From: Tateyamaria sp. syn59
GTDB lineage: Bacteria; Pseudomonadota; Alphaproteobacteria; Rhodobacterales; Rhodobacteraceae
Direction of reading: 5' to 3'
Assembly (NCBI RefSeq): GCF_007995245.1
Contig: NZ_VCBA01000008.1
Location: forward strand, 165,760 to 229,759
Length of the DNA: 64,000 nt
Numbering within the stretch: the stretch's first letter is position 1; each line of letters opens with the position of its first letter. The translations under genes and the position numbers were made by a program. Positions 51,477 to 60,754 of this stretch are shown here, piece by piece. The notes under the pieces were generated by a model, which was not told where the DNA came from, ran no database searches, and saw nothing but the letters and a program-made list of their open reading frames with translations.

Positions 51477-53504
51477 ATGTCTTCCCAAGCTCCCTCGTCG
51501 TCGCGCCGTGCCTTTCTTGGCATGGCCTCCAGTGCCGCACTCATTGCCGGCGCCCCATGGCCTGCACGCGCAAACATAGATCCGAAAAATGCCTATACCC
51601 AAGCGGCATCAGATGCAGCGGTGGCCAAGGTGCGCATTTACCCGGCGCTTGGCATCTGCCGGGTCGGTGGGTCGCAAAAATGGTTCTACGCACCAGAAGT
51701 GCCCGGTTTGCCGCCGATGCCCGAGGATGGCGCGTTCAAGGACGGCCTGGAAATGGTGAAAAAACAGGTGCAGCGTTTTCGCGTTTACGCCTTTGACGCC
51801 GAGGACAACATCATTGGCGAGGTCACGGGCGATGACATCACTTGGGGCGTGCATTTGGCCAACACCAAGGCCAATTGGTACGGCTTCAACAACCCGCTGG
51901 ACAATGGCGACCTGGCCCCCGGCCTGCCGTCGCAGAAACGCAACCAGTACTTCGTCTCGAATGCGGATCGTGAGGAAAACCTGATCATTGACGGCGGCGC
52001 TCTCGAAATTTCGGGGCGCGACGTCAACTCAGGCGGCACCGATCCATCCTACAGGTTCGAGGGGACATTCTGGGGTGGTCAACCCGACGCGATCCAGGTG
52101 GGCTTGGGGCAGGTCCGCACCGACGATGCCGGGCGCCTTTTGGTTGTACCCCCCGATGGCGTGTCGAATTCGCCCAGCAACGCGCCGATCACCAGCTTTG
52201 CAGACAACAACGCCTGGCACGACGATTGGTGTGACGGGCCGGTGACCGCCCGCGTTCGGGTCGGCGACCAAACGCTCGAGGCTGAGCCCGCATGGGTGGC
52301 GTGCGTCGGGCCGAATTTCGCACCGGAAATTCCACCCATCAGCACGCTATATGACGTGATTGAGGACATGAACGTGCAGGAAGGGTGGTCGCAGATGCCC
52401 GAATTGCCGCTGTCCTTCATGCACTACATCTACCCGACCTTCCGCCGCATCGCGCTGATGGAATGGGTGACGCAGGCGGCCAACCTCCGGCAGGGATGGA
52501 TGGCCATCGGCGATCTGGGCGACCCGGCCTACGTCGCCCAGCTTGCCGATCCGGGCCCCGAGAACCAGGCGTTCCGTGCGCAGATTTTCGACCTGTTCCG
52601 AGATCCTTACAACCTCAGCGACACCGCCTATCTCGAAGAACGGCTCAAGATTCCGTACATGCTGGGCGATGGCGTGAACTACGATGGCAGCCCGCTGCAG
52701 TGGTTCCAGTTTCCCAAGCTGCAATACGAATATCTGCGTGCCTGGGCGGCGGGTGAATTCGTGGATGACTATACCGGACAAGTGGCCGAAGATCCGACGT
52801 CAGACTACCAGAGCTTTGACGACATTCCGCTTGAGTTGCAACCGGGCGCATTGACGCAAGCCGCGCTTGAACCGTGCTCCGGCGGCGCATTTCATCCGGG
52901 CGTTGAGCTGACCTATTACCTGCGCCTCAAGGAGATGTATGCGCGCAACTACGATGACACGGCAGAGCCGTTTCGCATCGCCCATGGTGACCGACCCAGC
53001 CTGAACCAGGATCTTGGGCGGCTTCTGACGCCCGAAGTGGCCTTTGGCGGTTTCGGGGACAGCCCGCCACCGATTGGTCCCCAAATGGCGGGCGATCTGA
53101 CGCGCTGGATGGGGCTGCCCTGGCAATGCGATGCGTTCAGTTGTCAGCAGGTGCTGATGCAGCAGAACTACCCAACCGCCGTCTGGTGGCCCGCCCTGCT
53201 GCCCATCGACGTCCTGCCGGAACCCTATTACACCGCAGCGCTGGATGAGAGTCTTTCGGAAGAAGAACGGGCCAAGTTCTTGTCCAGCCGCGTGAACTGG
53301 TCCCGCGGCGTCGCAGGTATCGGCTACCACGCGAATTCCAGCTATTGGGACGGCATCACCAACATGATTTCGGTGTGGCAGCGCATGGGCTTCGTCGTAC
53401 GCATGCCCGCGCCGGACGGCGATGTATTTGTCGAAATGCAGCATGCCGACAACATGGAAACCCGGTTCGATTGGAACCCGGGTCAGGGGATGCTGCCGAA
53501 TTGA
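51477..53504 (+). CDS. LodA-like quinoprotein amino-acid oxidase (CTQ type)
   Basis: 675 residues. N-terminal twin-arginine-like signal SRRAFLGMASSAALIAGAPWPA; mature part begins with VAKVRIYPALGICRVGGSQKWFYAPEVPG and YAFDAEDNIIGEVTGDDITWGVHLANTKANWYGFNNP, the start of LodA/GoxA proteins. The C-terminal part has WMGLPWQCDAFSCQ (Cys551, Cys556) and conserved Trp residues (608, 624, 634), among which the cysteine tryptophylquinone cofactor should form. This family oxidises the epsilon- or alpha-amino group of lysine, glycine or other amino acids and makes hydrogen peroxide. A LodB-like gene overlaps the stop. Confidence 0.85.
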   Translation: MSSQAPSSSRRAFLGMASSAALIAGAPWPARANIDPKNAYTQAASDAAVAKVRIYPALGICRVGGSQKWFYAPEVPGLPPMPEDGAFKDGLEMVKKQVQRFRVYAFDAEDNIIGEVTGDDITWGVHLANTKANWYGFNNPLDNGDLAPGLPSQKRNQYFVSNADREENLIIDGGALEISGRDVNSGGTDPSYRFEGTFWGGQPDAIQVGLGQVRTDDAGRLLVVPPDGVSNSPSNAPITSFADNNAWHDDWCDGPVTARVRVGDQTLEAEPAWVACVGPNFAPEIPPISTLYDVIEDMNVQEGWSQMPELPLSFMHYIYPTFRRIALMEWVTQAANLRQGWMAIGDLGDPAYVAQLADPGPENQAFRAQIFDLFRDPYNLSDTAYLEERLKIPYMLGDGVNYDGSPLQWFQFPKLQYEYLRAWAAGEFVDDYTGQVAEDPTSDYQSFDDIPLELQPGALTQAALEPCSGGAFHPGVELTYYLRLKEMYARNYDDTAEPFRIAHGDRPSLNQDLGRLLTPEVAFGGFGDSPPPIGPQMAGDLTRWMGLPWQCDAFSCQQVLMQQNYPTAVWWPALLPIDVLPEPYYTAALDESLSEEERAKFLSSRVNWSRGVAGIGYHANSSYWDGITNMISVWQRMGFVVRMPAPDGDVFVEMQHADNMETRFDWNPGQGMLPN

Positions 53505-54583
53505 TCCATGATGTCGCGGTCCTTGGCGGCGGTATCGCCGGGGCGACCGCCGCCCTGCGGCTTGCACAGGCGGGACTGCAACCACTTTGGATCGCCCCGC
53601 CGCAAGGCGACGGTTTCAAACCAGGCGAACACCTGAGCGCTGCCGCCTTGCCGTTGCTCAAGGCGCTTGGATCCGACGCGATCCTGCAGTCCCAGGTGCA
53701 CCGCCACGCGCACAGCACATATTCCGCCTGGGGCAGCCATCTGTTGATCGAACGCAATGCGATTGTGCAGCTTGAAGGGCCGCCGACAGTGCTGGACCGC
53801 AGCGCGTTTGAGGATGCCCTGACCGCGCTTGCCATCCAGACCGGCGCGCGACGAACCTACGAAACGGTGAGAGATGTACGCATCCACGAAGACACTTGGC
53901 ACATCGGGACCAACAGCGATCCGGTGACCGCACGCTTTGTCTTTGATGCGACGGGGCGCACCGCCGTGGTGGCCTCAAAACACGCGACCCGCTTTCAAGC
54001 GGACAAGTTGGGGTGCCAATACGCGCTGTTCAAAACCACGGAAACAACCGCACCTCGCCCGGTCACGTTGATCGAGGCGGAGGAACGCGGATGGTGGTAC
54101 ATGTCACTGCTTGCCAATGGCCAGGTCGTTCTGAACTTTTACACCGACACGGACCTGTCCAGCTTTGACAATGCAGAGTTGGAATCGCACGCGCACAGGA
54201 CGACAGCGATCGCCACATACCTGACCGAGCACGGATACCGCATGTTATCGCGCCCTGCACGGTTGACCACCAACAGTACCTGGATCGCCCCTGCCATCGG
54301 TCCGGGATGGGTCGCAATCGGGGACGCTGCCGCAGCCTTTGACCCGCTGTCGTCGCACGGGATGACAACGGCGTTGTGGTCTGCCATCGCGGCCACCGAT
54401 GCCTTTATCGCGCGCGACCGACAGAAGATGCAGGAATACGCAGACAGCGTGGCGAAGGGCGTGCGGGATTACCTCTCGGCCCGTAGCGCTGTCTACGCGC
54501 GGGAAACCCGTTGGCCGAACAGTCCCTTCTGGGCGCGGCGGCATGCAACTGCGCACACCCCCGCAGCACAGCCCGCCGGTTAA
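53501..54583 (+). CDS. LodB-like FAD-dependent oxidoreductase for quinone cofactor maturation
   Basis: 360 residues if started at a TTG overlapping the LodA-like stop (TTGA). FAD motif VAVLGGGIAGATAALRLAQAGL at the start, FDATGRTAVVASKHATRF in the middle, and AIGPGWVAIGDAAAAFDPLSSHGMTTALWSAIAATDAFI near the end, as in tryptophan-halogenase-like LodB proteins. LodB is required to form the CTQ cofactor in the partner protein. Longer starts are open in frame, so the exact start is not certain. Confidence 0.82.
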   Translation: MIHDVAVLGGGIAGATAALRLAQAGLQPLWIAPPQGDGFKPGEHLSAAALPLLKALGSDAILQSQVHRHAHSTYSAWGSHLLIERNAIVQLEGPPTVLDRSAFEDALTALAIQTGARRTYETVRDVRIHEDTWHIGTNSDPVTARFVFDATGRTAVVASKHATRFQADKLGCQYALFKTTETTAPRPVTLIEAEERGWWYMSLLANGQVVLNFYTDTDLSSFDNAELESHAHRTTAIATYLTEHGYRMLSRPARLTTNSTWIAPAIGPGWVAIGDAAAAFDPLSSHGMTTALWSAIAATDAFIARDRQKMQEYADSVAKGVRDYLSARSAVYARETRWPNSPFWARRHATAHTPAAQPAG

Positions 54584-54658
54584 GCCACCCAAATCGCTTT
54601 GCGTTTCGACAACGCACGCGTACATCTGCGATCAAGGCCGGATAAGGGAGGGGAGCCC

Positions 54659-55693
54659 ATGAAAGCAGCCGTGGTGCGCGCGTTCAGCAAAGACTTGTCT
54701 ATCGAAACCGTTGCCGATCCCAATTGCCCGGACAACGGCGTCGTGCTCGAGGTTGCCGCCTGTGGCGTGTGCCGGTCGGACTATCATGGGTGGACCGGCG
54801 AACATCCCAAGGTGCAGCACGGGTCGGTCCTGGGGCACGAATATTGCGGCACGGTCGTCGCAACCGGAAAACGTGCCAAGCACAAGATTGGCGACAGGCT
54901 GATTGCGCCTTTCATCCTGTCCTGCGGGGATTGTCCCGCCTGCCACACGGGTGTGTCCAACACCTGCGCACATCAGGTCGTGCCAGGCTTTGGCGCGCCG
55001 GGCGCCTATGCGGAATATGTGGCGGTGCCCTTTGACCACAATCTGGTCCACCTGCCCGACACCATGTCGCCCGCATTGGCAGCGGGTCTGGGTTGCCGCG
55101 TGACCACGGCCTGGCATGCGCTGACCGACCGGGCCAATGTCAGGGCGGGTGAATGGGTTGCCGTCCATGGAACCGGAGGTATCGGACTTGCCACGCTTCT
55201 TTTGGCAAAGATGCTGGGCGCGCGGGTCGTCGTGGTGGACGTGGTCGATGAAAAGCTGGCCCACGCCACCGGCCTTGGCGCCGACGCCGCCGTCAATGCG
55301 ACCACCACCGATGCCGCCGATGCCATCCGCAACATCACCGGCGGCGGTGCCCATGTCTCGGTCGAGGCGTTGGGGATCGCGGCGACCACAAACGCCTCCA
55401 TCGACTGCCTGCGCATACTAGGCCGTCACGTCCACGTTGGCATGCCGGCCGGGTCCGGCATGATGGAGATCAACATGCGCGGCATCTATACTAAGCAGCT
55501 GTCTTTCTTCGGCACCCGGGGAATGCCCGCGTGGAAGTATCCAACGCTGCTTGAGATGATTGAAAGGGGGGATGTTGACCTGAACCCGATGGTCGCTCGC
55601 GAGGTGCCTCTGTCCGGGGCAAGCGCGGAACTGCGCGCGATGCACGGGCCAACACCACCGGGCACGGCCGTCATTACCGATCTGCAGAACTGA
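54659..55693 (+). CDS. Zinc-dependent alcohol dehydrogenase
   Basis: 344 residues preceded by GGGAGGGGAG. Catalytic zinc ligands Cys39 (CGVCRSDYHGW), GHEYCG, and the structural zinc cysteines CGDCPACHTGVSNTC are present, then a NAD(P)-binding GTGGIGLATLLLAKMLGARVVVVDV. A medium-chain dehydrogenase acting on an alcohol or aldehyde. The gene follows LodB by 75 bp on the same strand, and might handle an aldehyde product of the oxidase, but that link is inferred from position. Confidence 0.93.
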   Translation: MKAAVVRAFSKDLSIETVADPNCPDNGVVLEVAACGVCRSDYHGWTGEHPKVQHGSVLGHEYCGTVVATGKRAKHKIGDRLIAPFILSCGDCPACHTGVSNTCAHQVVPGFGAPGAYAEYVAVPFDHNLVHLPDTMSPALAAGLGCRVTTAWHALTDRANVRAGEWVAVHGTGGIGLATLLLAKMLGARVVVVDVVDEKLAHATGLGADAAVNATTTDAADAIRNITGGGAHVSVEALGIAATTNASIDCLRILGRHVHVGMPAGSGMMEINMRGIYTKQLSFFGTRGMPAWKYPTLLEMIERGDVDLNPMVAREVPLSGASAELRAMHGPTPPGTAVITDLQN

Positions 55694-55697
55694 GCGC

Positions 55698-56525
55698 TCA
55701 GTCCAGGCAAAAGCCCCGCTTGCGGATGAAAGCACCAAACTCTGCCCGTTCGGGTGCGCTGTACTGGCGGACCTTGTCGTCGGACCAGCCATAGGTGTCA
55801 GCCTGCCCGAACCGATCCACAAACCGCTGCTTGCCATAAGGCTGCGTGGCCGCGCGATCCTTATCGTATGCCTCGACCGCCGCGCGCAGTTCTTCCTCTT
55901 TGTATCGGTCGACATGGCACGTGACGCCCAGCGGCAACCGCTTGGATAAGGTCACCGGGGCCGCAGGATACCCCAAGGCCAGACCGGCAAAGGGAAACAC
56001 ATGATCAGGCAGACCCAACAGGTCGGATACGGCCCCTGCATCGTTGCGCACAGCGCTGATCGGGCAACATCCCAGACCCATCGCCTCTGCCGCCGTGGCG
56101 AAAGCACCCAAGGCAATCGCGGCATCTGCGGCGGCATTGATGAGTGCATCCAGATGATCATTGGCAAAGGGAACCTCGTGCCAATCGTGCAGCAGACGCT
56201 GCCGCCTATTGTTCCCGCAAAACACCAGCAGCATCGGCGCCTGCGCCACCCAGGCTTGCCCGGCCACAAGCGCTGCCAGCCGTTGGCGCTGGTCCGGCGA
56301 CCTCAGCATGACGATATCCCGTTGCTGCAAATCGCTTTTGGTCGGCGATGCCATGGCGATGGCGCACAGGCTGTCCAAAACATCTTGCGGTACGGCCCGG
56401 TCTTCAAAAGCACGGCACGATCCACGCGCCGCCATGGACTGCAAAAGCGCCGCGCCATCGGCGCATGCTGCTGGCGCGTCCGAATAGCGCGCTGCGAAGG
56501 CTTGGGTAAGATCAGTTTGGCTCAT
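55698..56525 (-). CDS. Nitroreductase family oxidoreductase
   Basis: 275 residues, NfsA-like: ARGSCRAFEDRAVPQDVLDSLCAIAMASPTKSDLQQRDIVML (FMN-binding Arg-Ser segment), INAAADAAIALGAFATAAEAMGLGCCPISAVRNDAGAVSDLLGLPDHVFPFAGLALGYP, and a C-terminal extension with RYKEEELRAAVEAYDKDRAA and QYSAPERAEFGAFIRKRGFCLD. An FMN enzyme using NAD(P)H on nitro-aromatic or quinone substrates. Convergent with the alcohol dehydrogenase, 4 nt apart. Confidence 0.88.
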   Translation of the reverse strand: MSQTDLTQAFAARYSDAPAACADGAALLQSMAARGSCRAFEDRAVPQDVLDSLCAIAMASPTKSDLQQRDIVMLRSPDQRQRLAALVAGQAWVAQAPMLLVFCGNNRRQRLLHDWHEVPFANDHLDALINAAADAAIALGAFATAAEAMGLGCCPISAVRNDAGAVSDLLGLPDHVFPFAGLALGYPAAPVTLSKRLPLGVTCHVDRYKEEELRAAVEAYDKDRAATQPYGKQRFVDRFGQADTYGWSDDKVRQYSAPERAEFGAFIRKRGFCLD

Positions 56526-56649
56526 GGTGGACGTCGCGCCTTTCGTAAGAAAAACTGACAGAAACCTTCATGGAAATTCGTATTTCTTAAGAAATCCTGT
56601 CCGTTATACTCTGCATCAACTTACATCCGCATGAAAGACCACGCGCAGT

Positions 56650-57363
56650 ATGACTTCGAAGACGCTCTCGGTGACCATTGACCGCGGTGCACCCGGACCG
56701 GATACGTTCGATGTACCCGGACATGACAATCAAACCGTGCTTGATGTAGTCTCGTGGGTTCAGCAGAACGCGGACCCGACACTCAGCTACCGTTTTGCGT
56801 GCCGTGTCGGCATGTGCGGCAGCTGTGCGATGATGGTCAACGGCGTGCCGCGCTGGACCTGCAGGACACATGTCTCGAAAGTTGTTCAGGACGGCGCAGT
56901 TCACATCGGCCCCTTGCGCAATCTGCCGGTGGTCAAGGATCTGGTGGTCGACATGGACCCATTCTTTGACAAATGGGTGGGGGCAGAGGGCGTGCACCAC
57001 GGCACTCTAACCCGTGACGATCCGATCGCCGCCGTCGATGAAACAAGCGCGGCGCGGGTCGAGGCGAATGCCGGGATCGAATGCATCAATTGCTCGGTCT
57101 GCTATGCCGCGTGCGACACGGTCGCAGGCAACCCCGATTACCTCGGCCCTGCCGCTCTGCAACGCGCCTGGACCCTGCTGAACGACGCAAAGGACGATGG
57201 GCGGCTTGCCATCCTTGATGCCGTCTCTGGCTCGGGCGGCTGCCACAACTGCCACTCGATGGGGTCGTGCACCACCTACTGCCCCAATGAGCTAGACCCG
57301 ATGTCCGCCATCGCGGGCCTGAAACGGGAAACGGCCAAGTCGTTCTTCAGAAGGGGCCGCTGA
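56650..57363 (+). CDS. Succinate dehydrogenase/fumarate reductase-like iron-sulfur subunit
   Basis: 237 residues with three cluster motifs: plant-type 2Fe-2S (CRVGMCGSCAMMVNGVPRWTC), 4Fe-4S (CINCSVCYAAC) and 3Fe-4S (CHNCHSMGSCTTYCP). It is first in a six-gene plus-strand operon with 1-4 nt overlaps, in the order Fe-S, anchor, anchor, flavoprotein, hydratase alpha, hydratase beta, unlike the usual sdhCDAB order. It links the flavoprotein to the membrane quinone site. Confidence 0.92.
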   Translation: MTSKTLSVTIDRGAPGPDTFDVPGHDNQTVLDVVSWVQQNADPTLSYRFACRVGMCGSCAMMVNGVPRWTCRTHVSKVVQDGAVHIGPLRNLPVVKDLVVDMDPFFDKWVGAEGVHHGTLTRDDPIAAVDETSAARVEANAGIECINCSVCYAACDTVAGNPDYLGPAALQRAWTLLNDAKDDGRLAILDAVSGSGGCHNCHSMGSCTTYCPNELDPMSAIAGLKRETAKSFFRRGR

Positions 57364-57695
57364 TGTTGAGCCTGCGCCTTTACATGCTGCAACGGATCAC
57401 CGCGCTCTTGATGGCTCCGCTGGTCCTCGGCCATCTCGCGACGATGATCTACGCGATCCAAGGGGGCCTGAGCGCCGCCGAAATTCTGGGCCGCACCCAA
57501 GGATCCATGGCCTGGTTCCTGTTCTACGGCCTGTTTGTCGTGGCGGTGTCGATCCACGGTGCCATCGGCCTGCGCACCGTCGCGCATGAATGGGGCGGTT
57601 TGAAGGGTGCCGCGCTCGAAGCTTTCATGTGGGTCGTGGGCGTCGGACTGTTTGCACTTGGGGCACGCGCCGTCTGGGCCGTGACATTCGCATGA
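57363..57695 (+). CDS. Succinate dehydrogenase-like membrane anchor, first subunit
   Basis: 110 residues with three hydrophobic segments (MLQRITALLMAPLVLGHLATMIYAI; WFLFYGLFVVAVSIHGAIGLR; EAFMWVVGVGLFALGARAVWAV). His in LGHLA and SIHGAIGLRT could be heme ligands. Overlaps the Fe-S gene by 1 nt and the second anchor by 4 nt. Anchor subunits are poorly conserved, so the call rests on topology and operon. Confidence 0.8.
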   Translation: MLSLRLYMLQRITALLMAPLVLGHLATMIYAIQGGLSAAEILGRTQGSMAWFLFYGLFVVAVSIHGAIGLRTVAHEWGGLKGAALEAFMWVVGVGLFALGARAVWAVTFA

Positions 57696-58042
57696 GAACG
57701 GCCGGCATCACATCCCGCGCGCATCCCTTGTGGCTCGCCTACATCCTGCATCGGCTGTCGGGTCTGGGCCTTGCGCTGTTCCTGCCGTTCCACTTTTGGA
57801 TCCTGTCGCTGGCGCTGACGGACCCGGCGCGGCTCGACGGCTTCCTTGCCTTTACCGAGATCGGCGCCGTCAAACTGGCCGAGTTCGGCCTCGTGTTCCT
57901 GCTCGCCGTCCACATGTTTGGCGGGCTCCGGCTGATGGCGCTGGAATGGCTGCCGTGGACGCCCCCGCAAAAGACTCTGGCCGCAGGCGCAACGGCCCTG
58001 TCTTTCCTGATTGCCACGCTATTTCTGATGCAGGCGGTATGA
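57692..58042 (+). CDS. Succinate dehydrogenase-like membrane anchor, second subunit
   Basis: 116 residues with three hydrophobic segments. SdhC-like HRLSGLGLALFLPFHFWILSLAL near the start (His-Arg-x-Ser-Gly motif) and FGLVFLLAVHMFGGLRLMALEW (possible heme His). With its neighbour it forms the membrane and quinone-binding part of the complex. Confidence 0.85.
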   Translation: MRTAGITSRAHPLWLAYILHRLSGLGLALFLPFHFWILSLALTDPARLDGFLAFTEIGAVKLAEFGLVFLLAVHMFGGLRLMALEWLPWTPPQKTLAAGATALSFLIATLFLMQAV

Positions 58043-58043
58043 C

Positions 58044-59801
58044 ATGAAGCTTTCAGACATCGAACGCCACGACACCGACATCCTGATCCTCGGCACCGGG
58101 GGCGCAGGGCTGTTCGCAGCGCTGCACGCCAAACAGACTGCGCCTGCGGGCACCAAGATCACCATCGCCGTCAAGGGACTGATCGGCAAATGCGGCTGCA
58201 CGCGCATGGTTCAGGGCGGCTACAACGTCGCGCTGGGTGGCGGCGATACGGTCGAGCGACACTTCATGGACACGATCCAAGGCGGCAAATGGTTGCCCAA
58301 CCAGGACATGGCGTGGCGGCTGTGCGAACAGGCCGTTGTGCGCATCCGCGAGCTAGAAAACGAGGTCGGTTGCTTCTTTGACCGCAACCCCGACGGCTCA
58401 CTGCACCAAAAGGCCTTCGCGGGCCAGACAGCGGATCGCACGGTTCACAAGGGTGACCTGACCGGAATCGAGATCATCAACCGCCTAATGGAAAAGGTGC
58501 TGGCGAGCGGCGTCGAGAAACTGCAGGAACACCGCGCCGTCGGCTTGATCCCGACCAAAGATCGCAGCGCCCTTGCCGGGGTTCTGATGATCGACATGCG
58601 CACTGGTGGTTTCCGCTTGGTCCGGGCCAAGACGGTCCTGATGGCGACGGGCGGCGGCCCGACAATGTACAAATACCACACGCCGTCGGGCGACAAGACG
58701 ATGGACGGCCTCGCCATGGCGCTGCGGGCTGGCTTGCAACTGCGCGATATGGAGATGGTACAGTTCCACCCTACCGGCCTGCTGGCGGGCGACCATACGC
58801 GGATGACCGGAACCGTGCTCGAGGAAGGCTTGCGCGGCGCAGGCGGACAGCTGATCAACCAGGCCGGTCAGCGCTTCATGTTCGATTATGACGGCAAGGG
58901 TGAGCGCGCCACACGCGATGTCGTCAGCCGCGGCATCTATGCCGAGATGCGCAAGAACAACAATCCGGACCAGGAGGGCGTGTTCATCTCCATGTCCCAT
59001 CTCGGCCCCGAATGGGTGGCGGAGAAATTCAAGGGCATGGTCAAACGCTGCGCCGACAGCGGGTTTGATCTGGCCGCGGGAAAGGTCGAGGTGGTGCCGA
59101 CCGCCCATTACTTCATGGGCGGTGTGGTGGTCGATGTGGACACGCGCACCGCGATGGAAGGGCTCTATGTCGCTGGTGAGGATGCAGGCGGCGCGCATGG
59201 CTCTAACCGACTTGGCGGTAACGGCGTTGCGAACTCCACCGTCTATGGCGGCATCGCAGGCGACACGATGGGGCGCGACGTGGCGCACATGACGCGACAC
59301 GACCCGGACGAAGACGTGCTGGCCGCCGAATTCGAACGCGCCACATATCCCCTGACCCGCAAACCGGACCTGATCTTGCCGCTGCGCAAACAGCTGCAGG
59401 ATTTAATGTGGGAAGAGGTGGGCGTGATGCGAACCGAGGCCGGTATGAAACGCGGCCTGGAGGGCATCGCGCACGTGTCAGATGCGCTGATGGACATTGG
59501 CGTCGAAGCCAGCAACCTCGCCTTCAACCTCACCTGGCACGACTGGTTGAACCTCCGCTCGCTCTGCGACATCTCCGAAGTGATCACCAAAGCTGGGATC
59601 GCCCGCGAAAACTCACGCGGGGCGCACTATCGCGAGGACTTCCCCGAAGATGGTGGGCTGGAGAACAGCGACTACACAGTCGCAACGCTCGACCACGGAA
59701 AAGTCAACGTGACCCGCGAACCCGTCCAATTCACAATCGTCCGTCCCGGCGAAACGATCCTGCCGGAAGGCGAACCCGAAACTCTGGTGGCCGCGCAATG
59801 A
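58044..59801 (+). CDS. Succinate dehydrogenase/fumarate reductase-like flavoprotein
   Basis: 585 residues. FAD motif ILILGTGGAGLFAALHAKQ, KCGCTRMVQGGYNVALGGGD (covalent FAD region; the usual His-x-x-Ala-Ala-x-Gly-Gly is replaced by a Cys-rich variant, so attachment may be lost), MVQFHPTGL, HYFMGGVVVDVDTRTAMEGLYVAGEDAGGAHGSNRLGGNGVANSTVYG, and the C-terminal cap region. Oxidises a succinate-like dicarboxylate or reduces its double bond. The next genes encode a hydratase, which suggests the direction dehydrogenate then hydrate. Starts 1 nt after the anchor stop. Confidence 0.9.
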   Translation: MKLSDIERHDTDILILGTGGAGLFAALHAKQTAPAGTKITIAVKGLIGKCGCTRMVQGGYNVALGGGDTVERHFMDTIQGGKWLPNQDMAWRLCEQAVVRIRELENEVGCFFDRNPDGSLHQKAFAGQTADRTVHKGDLTGIEIINRLMEKVLASGVEKLQEHRAVGLIPTKDRSALAGVLMIDMRTGGFRLVRAKTVLMATGGGPTMYKYHTPSGDKTMDGLAMALRAGLQLRDMEMVQFHPTGLLAGDHTRMTGTVLEEGLRGAGGQLINQAGQRFMFDYDGKGERATRDVVSRGIYAEMRKNNNPDQEGVFISMSHLGPEWVAEKFKGMVKRCADSGFDLAAGKVEVVPTAHYFMGGVVVDVDTRTAMEGLYVAGEDAGGAHGSNRLGGNGVANSTVYGGIAGDTMGRDVAHMTRHDPDEDVLAAEFERATYPLTRKPDLILPLRKQLQDLMWEEVGVMRTEAGMKRGLEGIAHVSDALMDIGVEASNLAFNLTWHDWLNLRSLCDISEVITKAGIARENSRGAHYREDFPEDGGLENSDYTVATLDHGKVNVTREPVQFTIVRPGETILPEGEPETLVAAQ

Positions 59802-60754
59802 TCCCCATCTCCCTCATCCAATCCACCGCCGAAACCCTCATGGACAAGGCGGCTATCGAGATCCCGCAGGACTACCTCGACGGCCTGAAACACGCGGCCG
59901 CGACCGAAGACGGTGACCTGTCCTCCTTCGTCCTCAAGGCCATGCTCGACAATTACGAAGCGGCAAAGGAAGACCGCCGCGCCATGTGCGGCGACACCGG
60001 CGTGCCGCGCTGGTTCGTCAAAATGGGGAACGAGGCGCGGGTCGAGGGGGGCATGGTCGCGCTCGAAGCCGCCCTACGCCGTGCCACCGCAAACGCCACC
60101 AACGGCGTACCCCTACGCCCCAACCGCGTACACCCGCTTTGGCGCACGGATCACGACAACAACGTGGGCATCGGCGCGCCCGAGATCGAGTACGGGTTTG
60201 AACCGGAAGGCGAATGGATCGACTTGATCACGGTACACAAGGGCGGTCTTTTTGGTACCGATTACCGCATGCTCTTCCCATCGGACGGGATGGAAGGGAT
60301 CAAGCGGTTCTACCTCGACACGCTCATGGCCTTCGGCAAGCGTGGCCTAGCCTGTCAGCCTGCGATCATCGGCATTGGACTCGGCGGGTCCAAGGACATC
60401 TGCATGTGCCTGGGCAAACGAGCATCCATCCTGCGCACAGTAGGCAGCCGCAACTCGGACCCGCGGATTGCCGAGATGGAGGATGAATTCAAGGAACTGG
60501 GCAACTCCATCGGCATGGGTGCCATGGGGTTTGTGGGCAAGAATATGGTGATCGACTGCAATATCGAGGTCGGGTATTGCCACACTGGCGGCATGCCCAT
60601 GTCGGTCCACGCCTTCTGTCTCTCCTCCCGACGCGCCGTCGCGCGCATCCACGCCGACGGACGGGTCGAACACCGTACGGACCCGGACTGGTTCACCGAT
60701 TACCAGCGCCGCGAGACGGTCGAATGGGAACCACAGAAGGAGGCCGCAGAATGA
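59798..60754 (+). CDS. Class I fumarase-like hydratase, alpha subunit
   Basis: 318 residues starting MIPISLIQSTAETLMDKAAIEIPQDYLDGLK, the TtdA/fumarase alpha start. The cluster cysteines are visible: MCGDTGVPRWF, CMCLGKRA and NIEVGYCHTGGMPMSVHAFC. It binds a 4Fe-4S cluster that activates water. It overlaps the flavoprotein gene and the beta subunit gene by 4 nt each. Substrate may be fumarate, mesaconate or tartrate; the sequence alone does not decide. Confidence 0.9.
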   Translation: MIPISLIQSTAETLMDKAAIEIPQDYLDGLKHAAATEDGDLSSFVLKAMLDNYEAAKEDRRAMCGDTGVPRWFVKMGNEARVEGGMVALEAALRRATANATNGVPLRPNRVHPLWRTDHDNNVGIGAPEIEYGFEPEGEWIDLITVHKGGLFGTDYRMLFPSDGMEGIKRFYLDTLMAFGKRGLACQPAIIGIGLGGSKDICMCLGKRASILRTVGSRNSDPRIAEMEDEFKELGNSIGMGAMGFVGKNMVIDCNIEVGYCHTGGMPMSVHAFCLSSRRAVARIHADGRVEHRTDPDWFTDYQRRETVEWEPQKEAAE

